Origin: Zygnema cylindricum
Taxonomy: Eukaryota; Streptophyta; Zygnematophyceae; Zygnematales; Zygnemataceae
Reading direction: 5' to 3'
Assembly: GCA_037447655.1 (NCBI GenBank)
Contig: JBBHKE010001791.1
Location: forward strand, 62,001 to 126,000
DNA: 64,000 nucleotides
The notes under the pieces are model-generated. The model made no database searches. It was not told the origin of the DNA and was given only the letters and a program-made list of their open reading frames with translations. Shown piece after piece: positions 55,350-64,000 of the stretch (positions are counted from its first letter, which is position 1; the number at the start of each line of letters is the position of its first letter). Made by a program: the position numbers and the translations under genes.

Positions 55350-55435
55350 TGCCGGCGGCAGGATTTGATCCTTGTACCTGCCGGCCGGCAGCCACGAAGT
55401 AGTCAGTAGCCTTAGCCGTTTAATCTAGCGGTAGT
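55350..55435 (-). other. tRNA-like module in copia A 5' LTR (antisense)
   Basis: On the minus strand TAGATTAAACGGCTAAGGC resembles an A box / D-arm and AAGGATCAAATCCT resembles the B box / T-arm. In copia E (36227-36308) the same place also has an eight-pair stem CTACCGGC/GCCGGTAG in the anticodon-arm position. The 3' LTR has the same module at 60751-60836. It is not a functional tRNA. Confidence 0.5.
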
Positions 55436-55992
55436 GTTACCTATCATATAGTTTGATAATTATTTACATATGTATACAAGCGATAAACCATTTAACTGAA
55501 ATGAATTACGGGATACATAGATCCAGTAATATATAATGTACGACTTACGGTACGGACAAAAATCAGTACCGCGCATTTGTTTCGTAAAAGAAACAAATAC
55601 CGCGCATGTATTTATTACAGCTACGATTAAAGCCGAATTTAATCGGACGGCCGAGATTAGCGCCGAGATCACGGAGGAAGATTTCGGCGGTTTGTGGCCA
55701 TCGCCACATCGGATGACGCGTGGCGAAATTCCGTTGGATTGTGGAATCTCCGGAGATTATGGCACCGAATCCGGATTTGACATGTGTCGACATTTTGGCC
55801 ATGTCGTACAATGTCCGTACATAAAGTACACCGGCAGCTGTACTTTTGCGTACGGAACTCAATTCTGATTGGTTCCGTACATCAGTAGATAGAGTCTGTG
55901 AGAGAGATAGGACTTGGAAAAATTAGAAGATAGGACCCCATCTCCCAGAGAGCTTCTGTACAAAAGGTCAACTTTGACCCTCCATAACTTAC

Positions 55993-56096
55993 TGCTCAGG
56001 GGAGCAAATTCAGAGATTCTTTTTGCTATCGACTCAGGGGAGTCTTGTCTTCACAGGGGTGAAGTTGGTCAGAGTTTTTGTCTGCCAGGGTGGCAG
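55993..56096 (+). promoter_or_regulatory. Series of four hairpins with AGGG/GGG loops in copia A LTR
   Basis: Hairpins TGCTC-AGGG-GAGCA (55993-56006), GACTC-AGGG-GAGTC (56031-56044), CTTCAC-AGGG-GTGAAG (56049-56064) and CTGCCA-GGG-TGGCAG (56082-56096). They lie in the LTR 3' part, so they would be in the leader of the genomic RNA if transcription starts upstream. The first three recur in the other copia LTRs with paired changes. A packaging, dimerisation or translation role is inferred. Confidence 0.6.
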
Positions 56097-56169
56097 TTAT
56101 TTTTGCTTAAACACAAAGGGGTCAAGATTATCCTAGAGGCTTCTTGGAAGCTGTCCACTCTGAGGACTT

Positions 56170-58005
56170 ATGGAGGTCTCAGAGTTTCAGGTTATGGGCC
56201 CACCCTCTAGGGTACCAATCTTTAATGGAAATGGCTTCATATACTGGGAAAGTATGATGATAGGAACTCAATGCGAAAAAAGGTTTTGGGGGATAGTGAG
56301 TGGACGATTGGGGCGTCCATCAAGTCTTGGAATTCCTCCAGGGTTTAAAGGAAGCAAGTTCACCAGGAAAGAGGATTCACCTTCAACGGAGGAAACAAAG
56401 GAAGGAGAGGTGGTGGACAAAGGAAAGGAGAAGGAGGCGACCACACCAATAGCAACTGGTTTAACATTCATGTCACCTATTCCGAGGAACGAGGAGAATG
56501 ATACTGAAACCTGGGACTTCAACAATATGGCGGCAAAACACTTCATCCTACGTCATCTCACTCAAGGACTTGCATGTCCTCATTTGCAGGTAGAGAGGGC
56601 ATCCGATCTTTGGAAGGCTCTCATAGAGATGTACCGAAGTGGTACGATTCAGCAACAACAGTTGGCTGATCAGAAAGTTAAGGAGTATGTATACAAAGGG
56701 GGAAATATGTTGGATTTTTGCAATGAGCTTGCTACACTCTTCATGGAGCTAGAGAGTGCGGGTAAAGTTTTTAGTGAAAAAGAAAAAGTTAACTGTTTAC
56801 TAATGAAGTTACCTGATGAGTTCGAGAACATAGTCAACCGTGTGCATGACTTGCCGGACTCAAGGTGGATATGGAACTCAGTGGTAGGGATGATTCTCGT
56901 TCGAGAGAATACGATTGAGATCCGAAGGGGAGGAAAGAGTGGCCAAGCCTTGGCAACAGCGACCGATTGGAGGAACAAGGATTCCCGGAAACCAGTCGGA
57001 AACTATGGGGGTAGGGAGCAGAAAAAACAGGTTGGCGAGTTCGAACCAAGGGCTCCCAAAGGTTTATGTCATTTTTGTAAGAAACCGGGGCACTATATGG
57101 CAGAGTGCACCAAGCTAACCGAGCTTCGGTTAAAGGAGGGGCAGACCGGTGGTACCCTGAGAGGAAAGAAAAAGGCCCTTGTCACACAGGTACTTGAGGC
57201 GGAATCCGAGGACGAGGACGATGAGCTCCTTTTGGATGAGGAGTTGGAGGCGAAAACTGAGGTTGAAATTCCACGAAGGCAGAAATGTGCTTACGGTGGA
57301 TTGAAAGGTGAAGCAGGCTGGATTATAGATTCAGGTGCCTCAATGCACATGTGTAAGGATAGACACCTGTTCACTAAGATAAGAAAGATTCCCACCGTAG
57401 AGATAGAGTACGGGGATGGGAGGATAGTTACCACTACTCTTGTAGGATCGGTAGATCTGAAAGTGTTAGTAGAAGGAAAGACATCCATATTAACATTCTC
57501 CGATGTATTGTTTATTCCGGAGCTGAACAAAAACCTTATCTCTACATCAGTATTAGATGATAAGGGTTTTTTCACTAGCACTAGGGAAGGAGTCTTTACT
57601 GCTAGTTTTGAGGAGGATGTCTATTTCATTGCTGAGAAAGGTAGCCATGGGATGTTTAGGCTGATCTTAAGTAATGAAACGAAGAAACTTTATTATGCTG
57701 GTGTTCATGATATTATGATGTGGCATAAGAGGCTTGGGCATGTGAATCTAGATAAGTTAAGAGAGATGAAAAAGATGGGAGTGGTGGAAGGGATTCAGTT
57801 CAGTGAGAGTGATGATATAAGTGATTGTAGTGGGTGTGCTCAAGGTAAAGCACACAGATTACCCTTTCCAAAAACAGCCACCTACAAGGGAGAAAAACTT
57901 CTAGATCTAGTACACACAGATATTTGGGGACCGGCTAGAGTGCCCTCACCGAGGGGGAAGAGATTTATGATGACTATAACTGATGATTGGTCTCGGTATT
58001 CCTGA
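56170..58005 (+). CDS. copia A gag, protease and N-terminal integrase
   Basis: 611 codons from the first ATG in the LTR; a second in-frame ATG at 56194 lies in the primer site and is a plausible start. Gag has a copia-type capsid segment (SDLWKALIEMYRSG; LLMKLPDEFENIVNRV) and a zinc knuckle CHFCKKPGHYMAEC at residues 300-313. The protease active site IIDSGAS has Asp387-Ser-Gly. Integrase begins with the HHCC zinc site (His519, His524, Cys553, Cys556) and the first catalytic Asp584 (HTDIWGP). The frame ends at TGA 58003-58005 inside the integrase core; the same frame resumes immediately after. Apart from that stop no defect is visible. Confidence 0.92.
   Translation: MEVSEFQVMGPPSRVPIFNGNGFIYWESMMIGTQCEKRFWGIVSGRLGRPSSLGIPPGFKGSKFTRKEDSPSTEETKEGEVVDKGKEKEATTPIATGLTFMSPIPRNEENDTETWDFNNMAAKHFILRHLTQGLACPHLQVERASDLWKALIEMYRSGTIQQQQLADQKVKEYVYKGGNMLDFCNELATLFMELESAGKVFSEKEKVNCLLMKLPDEFENIVNRVHDLPDSRWIWNSVVGMILVRENTIEIRRGGKSGQALATATDWRNKDSRKPVGNYGGREQKKQVGEFEPRAPKGLCHFCKKPGHYMAECTKLTELRLKEGQTGGTLRGKKKALVTQVLEAESEDEDDELLLDEELEAKTEVEIPRRQKCAYGGLKGEAGWIIDSGASMHMCKDRHLFTKIRKIPTVEIEYGDGRIVTTTLVGSVDLKVLVEGKTSILTFSDVLFIPELNKNLISTSVLDDKGFFTSTREGVFTASFEEDVYFIAEKGSHGMFRLILSNETKKLYYAGVHDIMMWHKRLGHVNLDKLREMKKMGVVEGIQFSESDDISDCSGCAQGKAHRLPFPKTATYKGEKLLDLVHTDIWGPARVPSPRGKRFMMTITDDWSRYS
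56190..56204 (+). other. Primer-binding site matching initiator tRNA-Met anticodon arm
   Basis: GGTTATGGGCCCACC directly follows the LTR. It is the exact complement of the anticodon stem-loop of plant initiator tRNA-Met (GGTGGGCCCATAACC, recalled from memory). Internal (half-tRNA) priming is known for Drosophila copia and Ty5. The ATG inside it is in frame with gag. Confidence 0.8.
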
Positions 58006-60528
58006 GTATATTTTTTGAAAAACAAGTCAGAGGCTGAGGACTGTTTTAGACAATATAAAGCATGGAGCGAAAAACTCCATGAAACTCCAATCAAGAGAGT
58101 AAGGAGTGACAATGGTGGAGAGTATACTTCTAACCAGTTTGAGGATTTTTTGAGGGAAGATGGGGTTCAACACCAAAAAACAGTGCCAGAAAATCCTGAA
58201 CAGAATGGGGTAGCTGAAAGGTTAAATAGAAGACTAAGTGATAGTGCTAGAAGTATGTTGTCGGATAAGAAGATAGGAAAAAGGTTTTGGGCAGAAGCAA
58301 TGAACTGTGCTAATTACCTCAAAAATAGAGTCCTTACTTCAGCTATAAAAGATCAAACACCTTATGAGAGATGGACAGGCCGGAAACCAGACTTATCTCA
58401 TTTAAAGGTTTTCGGCAGTCAAGTATTCAGTCTAGATACTGATCGGTCCAATTGGAAGCTAGATCCTAAAGGAAAACCGGGATACTTATTAGGATATGAT
58501 GAGGATGTTAAAGGATATAGAGTTTATGATCTAAAAAGAGAAGATATAATCTTAGTAAAGCATCTAGTAGTTATGGATGAAGGAAAGTCTGTGGATCCCT
58601 TCAAATATACAAAGTCAGTAAAAATCAGATTTGAGTCAGAAAATTCTGATGACTTTGAGCTTCCTAACTATCCAGGTTTTAGAGACGATGACATTCTTGG
58701 AGGAACAAATCAGACCGAAAAGGACTCGGCTGTGGAAACTCCAGTGACAACTCTACTCGAAGCGGAAGACGTGGTGGAAATTGATTCGGAATCAAGGGAT
58801 AGGGGAGAAGCCGAGTTTGTTCGAAAGAATCCACGAGAACCATCTATTCCGGCCTCAGATTTTGAGGGAGGGAGGAGAAGTAGCAAAAGACTGCAAGAAA
58901 AACAGGTTAATAACAAGGTAACTAAACTATCTCATCAAGATGAACCTCAAACTTATCGAGAGGCGATGACTTGTCCAGAAAGAAACCGGTGGAAGACAGC
59001 CATCAATGAGGAGATGGCTTCAATCATGGCAGCCGATACTTGGGAGCTGGTGGACTGTCCACCTAACCGAAAACCAATCAGTTGTAAGTGGGTTTTAAAA
59101 CTAAAACTGAACCCAGATAACACAATCGAGCGCTACAAGGCCAGATTAGTGGCAAAGGGATTTACACAAAAGGAAGGAATTGACTACGAGGAAACCTTTG
59201 CCCCGGTGGTCAGATTTCCCTCCGTCCGCATACTTCTCAGTTTAGCAGCGGCGGAAGACATGGAAGTGCACCAGATGGACATCAAAACAGCCTTTTTCCA
59301 TGGAGAATTAGAAGAGGAGATCTTCATGCGACAACCCGAAGGGTTTGTGGAAGAAGGAGAGGAGAGTAAGGTATGCCGGCTGATTAAATCTCTTTATGGT
59401 TTGAAACAGGCGCCTCGACAATGGAATAAGAAGCTTGATGAGTTTCTTACCGGTCTAGGATATATTCGGATCAGCTCATATCACTCAATCTATGTTTTCG
59501 AAGATGAGGAAGGTTTTATATTTATTGCAATTTATGTTGATGATTTGCTTGTTTTAAGTAAATCAATGGAAAAAATTAATAAACTGAAAACCGATCTTAA
59601 GGGGAGATTTGAAATGAAGGATAAAGGGGAAGCAAAATATATTTTGGGAATTCAAGTAGAGAGAGACCGAAAAAGAAAAATTATAAGATTGACTCAAAAG
59701 GAAGCAATAGGGAACATGCTTGACAAATTTCAAATGGATAAAGCTAATAGTTGTACAACTCCAATGGAATTGAAGAAGGGAAGTGAGGGGAGTGAGGAAG
59801 AAGGAGTCATAGTCTTAGACGAGGAATTATCTCCTGAAGAACAAAAGTTCATGCAGACTATTCCTTACAGGCAAGTAGTGGGAAGTCTAATCTATTTTAT
59901 GAATTGTACCCGGCCGGATTTAGCTGCAGCTGTAGGAGTGCTGAGTAGAAGTCTAAATGCTCCCACTAAGAAGGATTGGGAGGCAGCTAAGAGAGTCCTT
60001 AGATACTTGGTAGGAACTAGAGATCTATGGTTGCATTTGGGTGGGGAGAATACTGACATCACTACTTGGAGTGATGCCAGTTATGGTGATGCTCCAATGA
60101 GGAGATGTACTTCTGGATATGTATTATATGTGGGTGATGGGGCTTGCTGTTGGAGTAGCAAACAGCAAAAGGGTATTGCTCAGTCCACCATGGAGGCTGA
60201 GTATATGGCCTCTTGCTCTGCTGTAAAAGAATTGATGTGGGTCAAGTGTTTGCTTGGTGAGCTTGGTCACCTTAAGAGTGGTGTTCAGAAAATATTTTGT
60301 GATAATCAGGCAGCAATCGCTATTTCTGCCAATCCTAAACACCATTTTAAAGCCAAACACATGGACATCAGACTCAGCTTTGTTAGAGAGAAAGTAGAAA
60401 ACAAAATAATCAGTTTAGAGTACAGACCAGATAGTGAGATGGTAGCAGATATGATGACCAAACCTGTGCCTTCCCCTAAGCTAATTTTTTGCAGGGAGAA
60501 GTGTGGTCTGAAATTAAAGATTGACTAG
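58006..60528 (+). CDS. copia A integrase, reverse transcriptase and RNase H
   Basis: Continues the gag-pol frame after the stop at 58003-58005. Counting from codon 58015: integrase RSDNGGEY (Asp32) and NPEQNGVAERLNR (Glu68) give a D-35-E spacing. A linker with ICT-like and acidic segments precedes reverse transcriptase, with WVLKLKLNPDNTIERYKARL, MDIKTAFFHGEL and the YVDDLLVL box (Asp509-Asp510). RNase H has WSDASYGD (Asp687), STMEAEYMAS (Glu727) and DNQAAIA (Asp763). It ends TKPVPSPKLIFCREKCGL. All catalytic residues I looked for are present, unlike in the other copia copies here. Confidence 0.93.
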   Translation, partial: VYFLKNKSEAEDCFRQYKAWSEKLHETPIKRVRSDNGGEYTSNQFEDFLREDGVQHQKTVPENPEQNGVAERLNRRLSDSARSMLSDKKIGKRFWAEAMNCANYLKNRVLTSAIKDQTPYERWTGRKPDLSHLKVFGSQVFSLDTDRSNWKLDPKGKPGYLLGYDEDVKGYRVYDLKREDIILVKHLVVMDEGKSVDPFKYTKSVKIRFESENSDDFELPNYPGFRDDDILGGTNQTEKDSAVETPVTTLLEAEDVVEIDSESRDRGEAEFVRKNPREPSIPASDFEGGRRSSKRLQEKQVNNKVTKLSHQDEPQTYREAMTCPERNRWKTAINEEMASIMAADTWELVDCPPNRKPISCKWVLKLKLNPDNTIERYKARLVAKGFTQKEGIDYEETFAPVVRFPSVRILLSLAAAEDMEVHQMDIKTAFFHGELEEEIFMRQPEGFVEEGEESKVCRLIKSLYGLKQAPRQWNKKLDEFLTGLGYIRISSYHSIYVFEDEEGFIFIAIYVDDLLVLSKSMEKINKLKTDLKGRFEMKDKGEAKYILGIQVERDRKRKIIRLTQKEAIGNMLDKFQMDKANSCTTPMELKKGSEGSEEEGVIVLDEELSPEEQKFMQTIPYRQVVGSLIYFMNCTRPDLAAAVGVLSRSLNAPTKKDWEAAKRVLRYLVGTRDLWLHLGGENTDITTWSDASYGDAPMRRCTSGYVLYVGDGACCWSSKQQKGIAQSTMEAEYMASCSAVKELMWVKCLLGELGHLKSGVQKIFCDNQAAIAISANPKHHFKAKHMDIRLSFVREKVENKIISLEYRPDSEMVADMMTKPVPSPKLIFCREKCGLKLKID

Positions 60529-60541
60529 AAAATAAGGGGAG
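60528..60541 (+). other. Polypurine tract of copia A
   Basis: GAAAATAAGGGGAG-type purine run immediately before the 3' LTR at 60542; it primes plus-strand synthesis. Similar tracts abut the LTRs of copia B and D. Confidence 0.85.
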
Positions 60542-61590
60542 TGTAGAAACTAATGGTTTTATTAGTATTTTCTAGGTCTGAAAAGAAATATAGAAGTCGA
60601 GGCAGTCTATCTCTAACTTCTCTCTCCAACTCTCAAACTTGTCGCAGTCACTGAGAAATTGGAGAGGAAGCTAGAGCCATGGCTACCTTGGCTATCCTGA
60701 GGTTTACGAGAATTTTATATTAGGGTTTATTTATTTAAGTAAAATGTATGTGCCGGCGGCAAGATTTGATCCTTGTACCTGCTGGCCGGCAGCCACGAAG
60801 TAGCCGGTAGCCTTAGCCGTTTAATCTAGCGGTAGTGTTACCTATCATATAGTTTGATAATTATTTACATATGTATACAAGCGATAAACCATTTAACTGA
60901 AATGAATTACGGGATACATAGATCCAGTAATATATAATGTACGACTTACGGTACGGACAAAAATCAGTACCGCGCATTTGTTTCGTAAATGAAACAAATA
61001 CCGCGCATGTATTTATTACGGCTACGATTAAAGCCGAATTTAATCGGACGGCCGGGATTAGCGCCGAGATCGCGGAGGAAGATTTCGGCGGTTTGTGGCC
61101 ATCGCCACATCGGATGACGCGTGGCGAAATTCCGTTGGATTGTGGAATCTCCGGAGATTATGGCACCGAATCCGGATTTGACATGTGTCGACATTTTGGC
61201 CATGTCGTACAATGTCCGTACATAAAGTACACCGACAGCTGTACTTTTGCGTACGGAACTCAATTCTGATTGGTTCCGTACATCAGTAGATAGAGTCTGT
61301 GAGAGAGATAGGACTTAGAAAAATTAGAAGATAGGACCCCCTCTCCCAGAGAGCTTCTGTACAAAAGGTCAACTTTGACCCTCCATAACTTACTGCTCAG
61401 GGGAGCAAATTCAGAGATTCTTTTTGCTATCGACTCAGGGGAGTCTTATCTTCACAGGGGTGAAGTTGGTCAGAGTTTTTGTCTGCCAGGGTGGCAGTTA
61501 TTTTTGCTTAAACACAAAGGGGTCAGGATTATCCTAGAGGCTTCTTGGAAGCTGTCCACTCTGAGGACTTATGGAGGTCTCAGAGTTTCA
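60542..61590 (+). repeat. 3' LTR of copia A
   Basis: 1049 bp, same length as the 5' LTR, followed by target duplication ATTTG (61591-61595). Confidence 0.95.
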
Positions 61591-61595
61591 ATTTG

Positions 61596-63550
61596 TGACG
61601 GTTGTAAACGACTAAAAAACTTGGGATAATTGATGACGTTTACAAAATAGCGATGGTTGTAGGAATCTACTACATAGTGGTTTCTTTTAACATTGTAAAT
61701 GTTTAGGATTTGTGACATTTTTACGTCACGCTCACATATGATAGCGTCGACATCACTAATTCCACAACTTTCCACCATGGTTTTCCCATTTTGTTTTTTC
61801 GTACTTTTTCACTCTACTTGCCATCAAAATACGCCCAACGACAGTAAAAAGTAATCTTTTTCATAGATCTTTCATTTGATACCACTCTTGTCGTTTCTCA
61901 CTGCAAAAAAAATCAAGATAGACGCGGTAAAGGGAGAGGGAGGGAGACAAAGGCGCCTTCTCAGACTTCGCTTTTCACAGAATGGCGTCCGTCGGTCGAG
62001 ACCCCTCCACGGCCCTTATAAGGAAAAAAGTGCACGGAAAAAAGTGCCCACAGGCTGGAAACGTGTAGTGGATTTTTTTTTTTGTACTCCGCGCAATTTT
62101 TTTTTCAAAAACCTACGACGCGTGTGACATTGTCCGTCTATTCATTGACATCATGGAACTTTAGTTAAAATCGCGAGGTGATTTGAGTAGAAGTTTGAAG
62201 ATGAGTTGGAGGGACGCGAAATTGGGTCGAAACACGCTAGTGGACAACTGCATTACTTTTAAAGTGTAGAAATAACGCGAATTGTACTGTGGTAATTTCA
62301 ATTTTTTGGTTCGGTTGCGGATTTTATCATTGAAGGCTAAGTTTTGGAGGATAACGACAGAAAAAAACCCTAACTTTTTCACATGGGAAAGTGCCCTAAG
62401 TTGTAGTAGTAAGTTTTGATTAAAAATACTTTATTTTGTCTTTTAATATAAGAACTACGTCGATCAACGGGTTTTATAAAAAGCGTATGTTTCCATGCAC
62501 ATATTCGTTTTTTTTTTGCGTTCATACGTGCGTTTTATGCGTTTTGTACCTATATGCAAGCAAATAAAGGTACGACTATAAGGATTTTTTTAATTCGTTT
62601 TCTTCAAAAAGTTAGCGCCATACATTTGTAGTTATAACCGTACGAAGAGATAGCAAAAATGTAAATTACAATTTGCATCATCTTCAAACTTAAGACGTAA
62701 GACAAGTTGTCGTCTTTTGTATTTTCGGTCCACTATCACTTCATCTTCAAACTTATTCAACACACATGGGCGATGTGTTTTAAATAAAAGAAAACCGCTT
62801 TCGCAAAAAATAAAAACATATTCCCCCGTGTCAAAGGTTTTCATTTTTTTTTTACGATGATAAAAAGTAAACCGTTGTTTCTACTTGTCCGTTTACATAT
62901 TGTACAGATTTTTTTTTTGCTAGGGTCTCAAAGTCGTTATGCGAACTCACGAAAAGGTGAAAAATACGTGAAAGCGCCACCGCAGCTCATGCCTCTCTCA
63001 CATTGCTCACGTTGCCTCTCCTTCACTCCAAACTTCACTACTTCGTTTCAACAGTACAGGAAGGCACAATGCTTAGGGTGCCAACACGTGCGCGAAACAA
63101 GTCACGTTGGGAAGAATCCATCAAACGCGCCAAAAACAAAAAAAAAAAATTATTTATTTTGCATGGGCTTTAAGAATTCTATATCCATTCACGACAATAA
63201 CATTAATGAGGCAAAGGCAAAAGCATCTTGCTCAGCCATGGCTGGAAGGTTGGACGTCTACGATGTCACGCAAAGACATGTGATGTTTTTAAAAATAAGA
63301 TGTGTCTTGCGACCATAGTTGTTCAATTCGTGCGAATTTTCCATTTTTCCCGATTACTACGTATTATTCGTGAGTTTCGAAAATTTCGTTAAAAATTGCT
63401 TAGTACTTTCTGTGCGAAAAACTGAACATAAATTGAAAGAAAATTGTACGGAAAATTTTACAAAATTTTACAAAAAGAGACGTTGCACCATTTGCGCGCG
63501 GGAAGTTTAAATTTTTGTTCGACTGTCCTTTTCTACAAATAAGCCGCCAT
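61596..63550. other. Intergenic, nothing recognised
   Basis: A/T-rich with several A or T runs. Frames such as 61876-62127 and 62857-63318 lack known domains and are not supported by splice signals I can read. Confidence 0.45.
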
Positions 63551-63805
63551 TAAAAATCCTCTAGAAAGGAAGCCGCCATTACTGACGCCACAGAAGAGGC
63601 TATTGAAATTGCCATTGAAGCCGTTGTTGAAGCATTTACGAACCTCGACTCGTCAGAAGCAATCATGCCTGGAACTCGAGGAGTAGAGTGGGAGCACGTT
63701 AAAAAGGTGGTATGGCTCAAACAAAAAGGTGGCATTGGCCTGGATTTGAACCTGGCCCTACAAGTTGATGTTATAGCCCAACTAGCAGTCGTTTGTAACC
63801 AATAG
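63551..63805 (+). other. Open frame of about 84 codons without a start at its head
   Basis: Open between a TAA near 63553 and TAG near 63804. Its first half is acidic and helical-looking (TDATEEAIEIAIEAVVEAFT). It overlaps the tRNA-like sequence on the other strand. It might be an exon or a decayed element; function unknown. Confidence 0.2.
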
Positions 63806-63812
63806 ATGTAGA
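63728..63812 (-). other. tRNA-like sequence (tRNA pseudogene or SINE head)
   Basis: On the minus strand it contains GCTAGTTGGGCTATAAC (A-box-like) and CCAGGTTCAAATCCAGG, with a canonical B box GGTTCAAATCC in a seven-base T-loop. A six-pair stem CTATAA/TTGTAG encloses a seven-base loop in the anticodon position, and CTATTGG (63806-63812 side) can pair with CCAATGC as acceptor stem. A TTTTT run follows the 3' side. The D-arm is poor and base 33 is not T, so a working tRNA is unlikely. Confidence 0.45.
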
Positions 63813-64000
63813 AGAGCCGATACACACTCAAAGTGCGATAGTTTTATAAATACATACAATTGTTAAGCTCTCATTTAACGGAAAATGTACAAACTGCGGC
63901 ACATGAAAGATCAAATACGACAAATGTACGAAATAGCACGGATGCAAAATCGTACAACGCATGTTAACGAATTTTTCAATCATTAAATGCGAAACGCACG

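Larger units (their letters stand above)
55141..56189 (+). repeat. 5' LTR of copia A
   Basis: 1049 bp, TGTAGAAACT...GAGTTTCA, preceded by target duplication ATTTG (55136-55140). By hand I count about 14 differences from the 3' LTR, about 98.7% identity. It contains the antisense tRNA-like module and the hairpin series. Confidence 0.95.
55141..61590 (+). mobile_element. Nearly intact Ty1/copia element (copia A)
   Basis: 6450 bp with matching 1049-bp LTRs, 5-bp target duplication ATTTG (55136-55140 and 61591-61595), a half-tRNA primer site, one gag-pol frame interrupted by a single TGA at 58003-58005, and a polypurine tract before the 3' LTR. The order protease-integrase-RT-RNase H is that of Ty1/copia. 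High LTR identity indicates recent insertion. Related LTRs and fragments elsewhere in the window show a family active over a long time. Confidence 0.95.

Noticed and set aside
55536-55868. 110-codon frame repeated in both copia A LTRs (also 60937-61269)
   Set aside because: Lies wholly in the LTR, open on both strands, and disrupted in copia E; more likely LTR sequence than a protein.
61980-62070. Short frame starting MASVGRDPSTALIRKK
   Set aside because: Only about 28 codons, no neighbour or splice signal supports it, and the basic stretch is not specific.

Overview
The window looks like nuclear DNA of a streptophyte (land plant or charophyte alga). The evidence is a plant-type R2R3-MYB gene, a plant UBP-type ubiquitin-specific protease split by short GT-AG introns, and a copia retrotransposon whose primer-binding site matches the anticodon arm of plant initiator tRNA-Met as I remember it. 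Nothing here fixes the genus. Most of the sequence is transposable elements, many nested, with two clear host genes.

Layout: 1-1950 is the 5' part of an R2R3-MYB gene on the minus strand, followed by its promoter, which has a TGACG/TGACGTCA cluster and purine tracts. 2800-9635 holds no convincing gene but carries a family of TA-flanked miniature inverted-repeat elements (termini TACACCG...), a hAT-like element, a 319-bp nested element and a perfect 41-nt hairpin. 9636-12898 is a decayed minus-strand copia element. 14641-36019 holds two roughly 10-kb Ty3/gypsy elements of one family, head to head (minus copy about 14.6-25.4 kb, plus copy about 25.4-36.0 kb). Both contain, between protease and reverse transcriptase, remains of a C5-cytosine DNA methyltransferase. 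The plus copy still shows motifs I, IV (Pro-Cys-Gln), VI (Glu-Asn-Val), VIII and IX/X. Copia fragments are inserted in or next to both copies (18767-19280, 20374-21480, 36020-38870).

38994-45670 starts with a CT microsatellite and continues with the 3' seven exons of a UBP8/UBP5-like deubiquitinase. The zinc-binding cysteines and the His/Asp boxes are present, but no exon for the catalytic cysteine was found upstream, where transposons lie. 47.3-49.6 kb is A/T-rich, with a minisatellite of about 53 bp and a TA microsatellite. 50.8-52.0 kb may hold a small minus-strand membrane-protein gene. 52.5-55.1 kb is a second cluster of nested TACACCG elements, with a hAT-like element that has a perfect 8-bp target duplication. 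55141-61590 is a nearly intact young copia element: 1049-bp LTRs of about 98.7% identity by my hand count, a 5-bp target duplication, and one in-frame stop. 61.6-64.0 kb has no clear gene apart from a tRNA-like sequence.

The most interesting signals are the methyltransferase-bearing gypsy family and three conserved features of the copia LTRs: an antisense tRNA-like module, a series of small hairpins with A(A/G)GG loops that keep pairing between subfamilies, and a half-tRNA primer site that contains an in-frame ATG for Gag.
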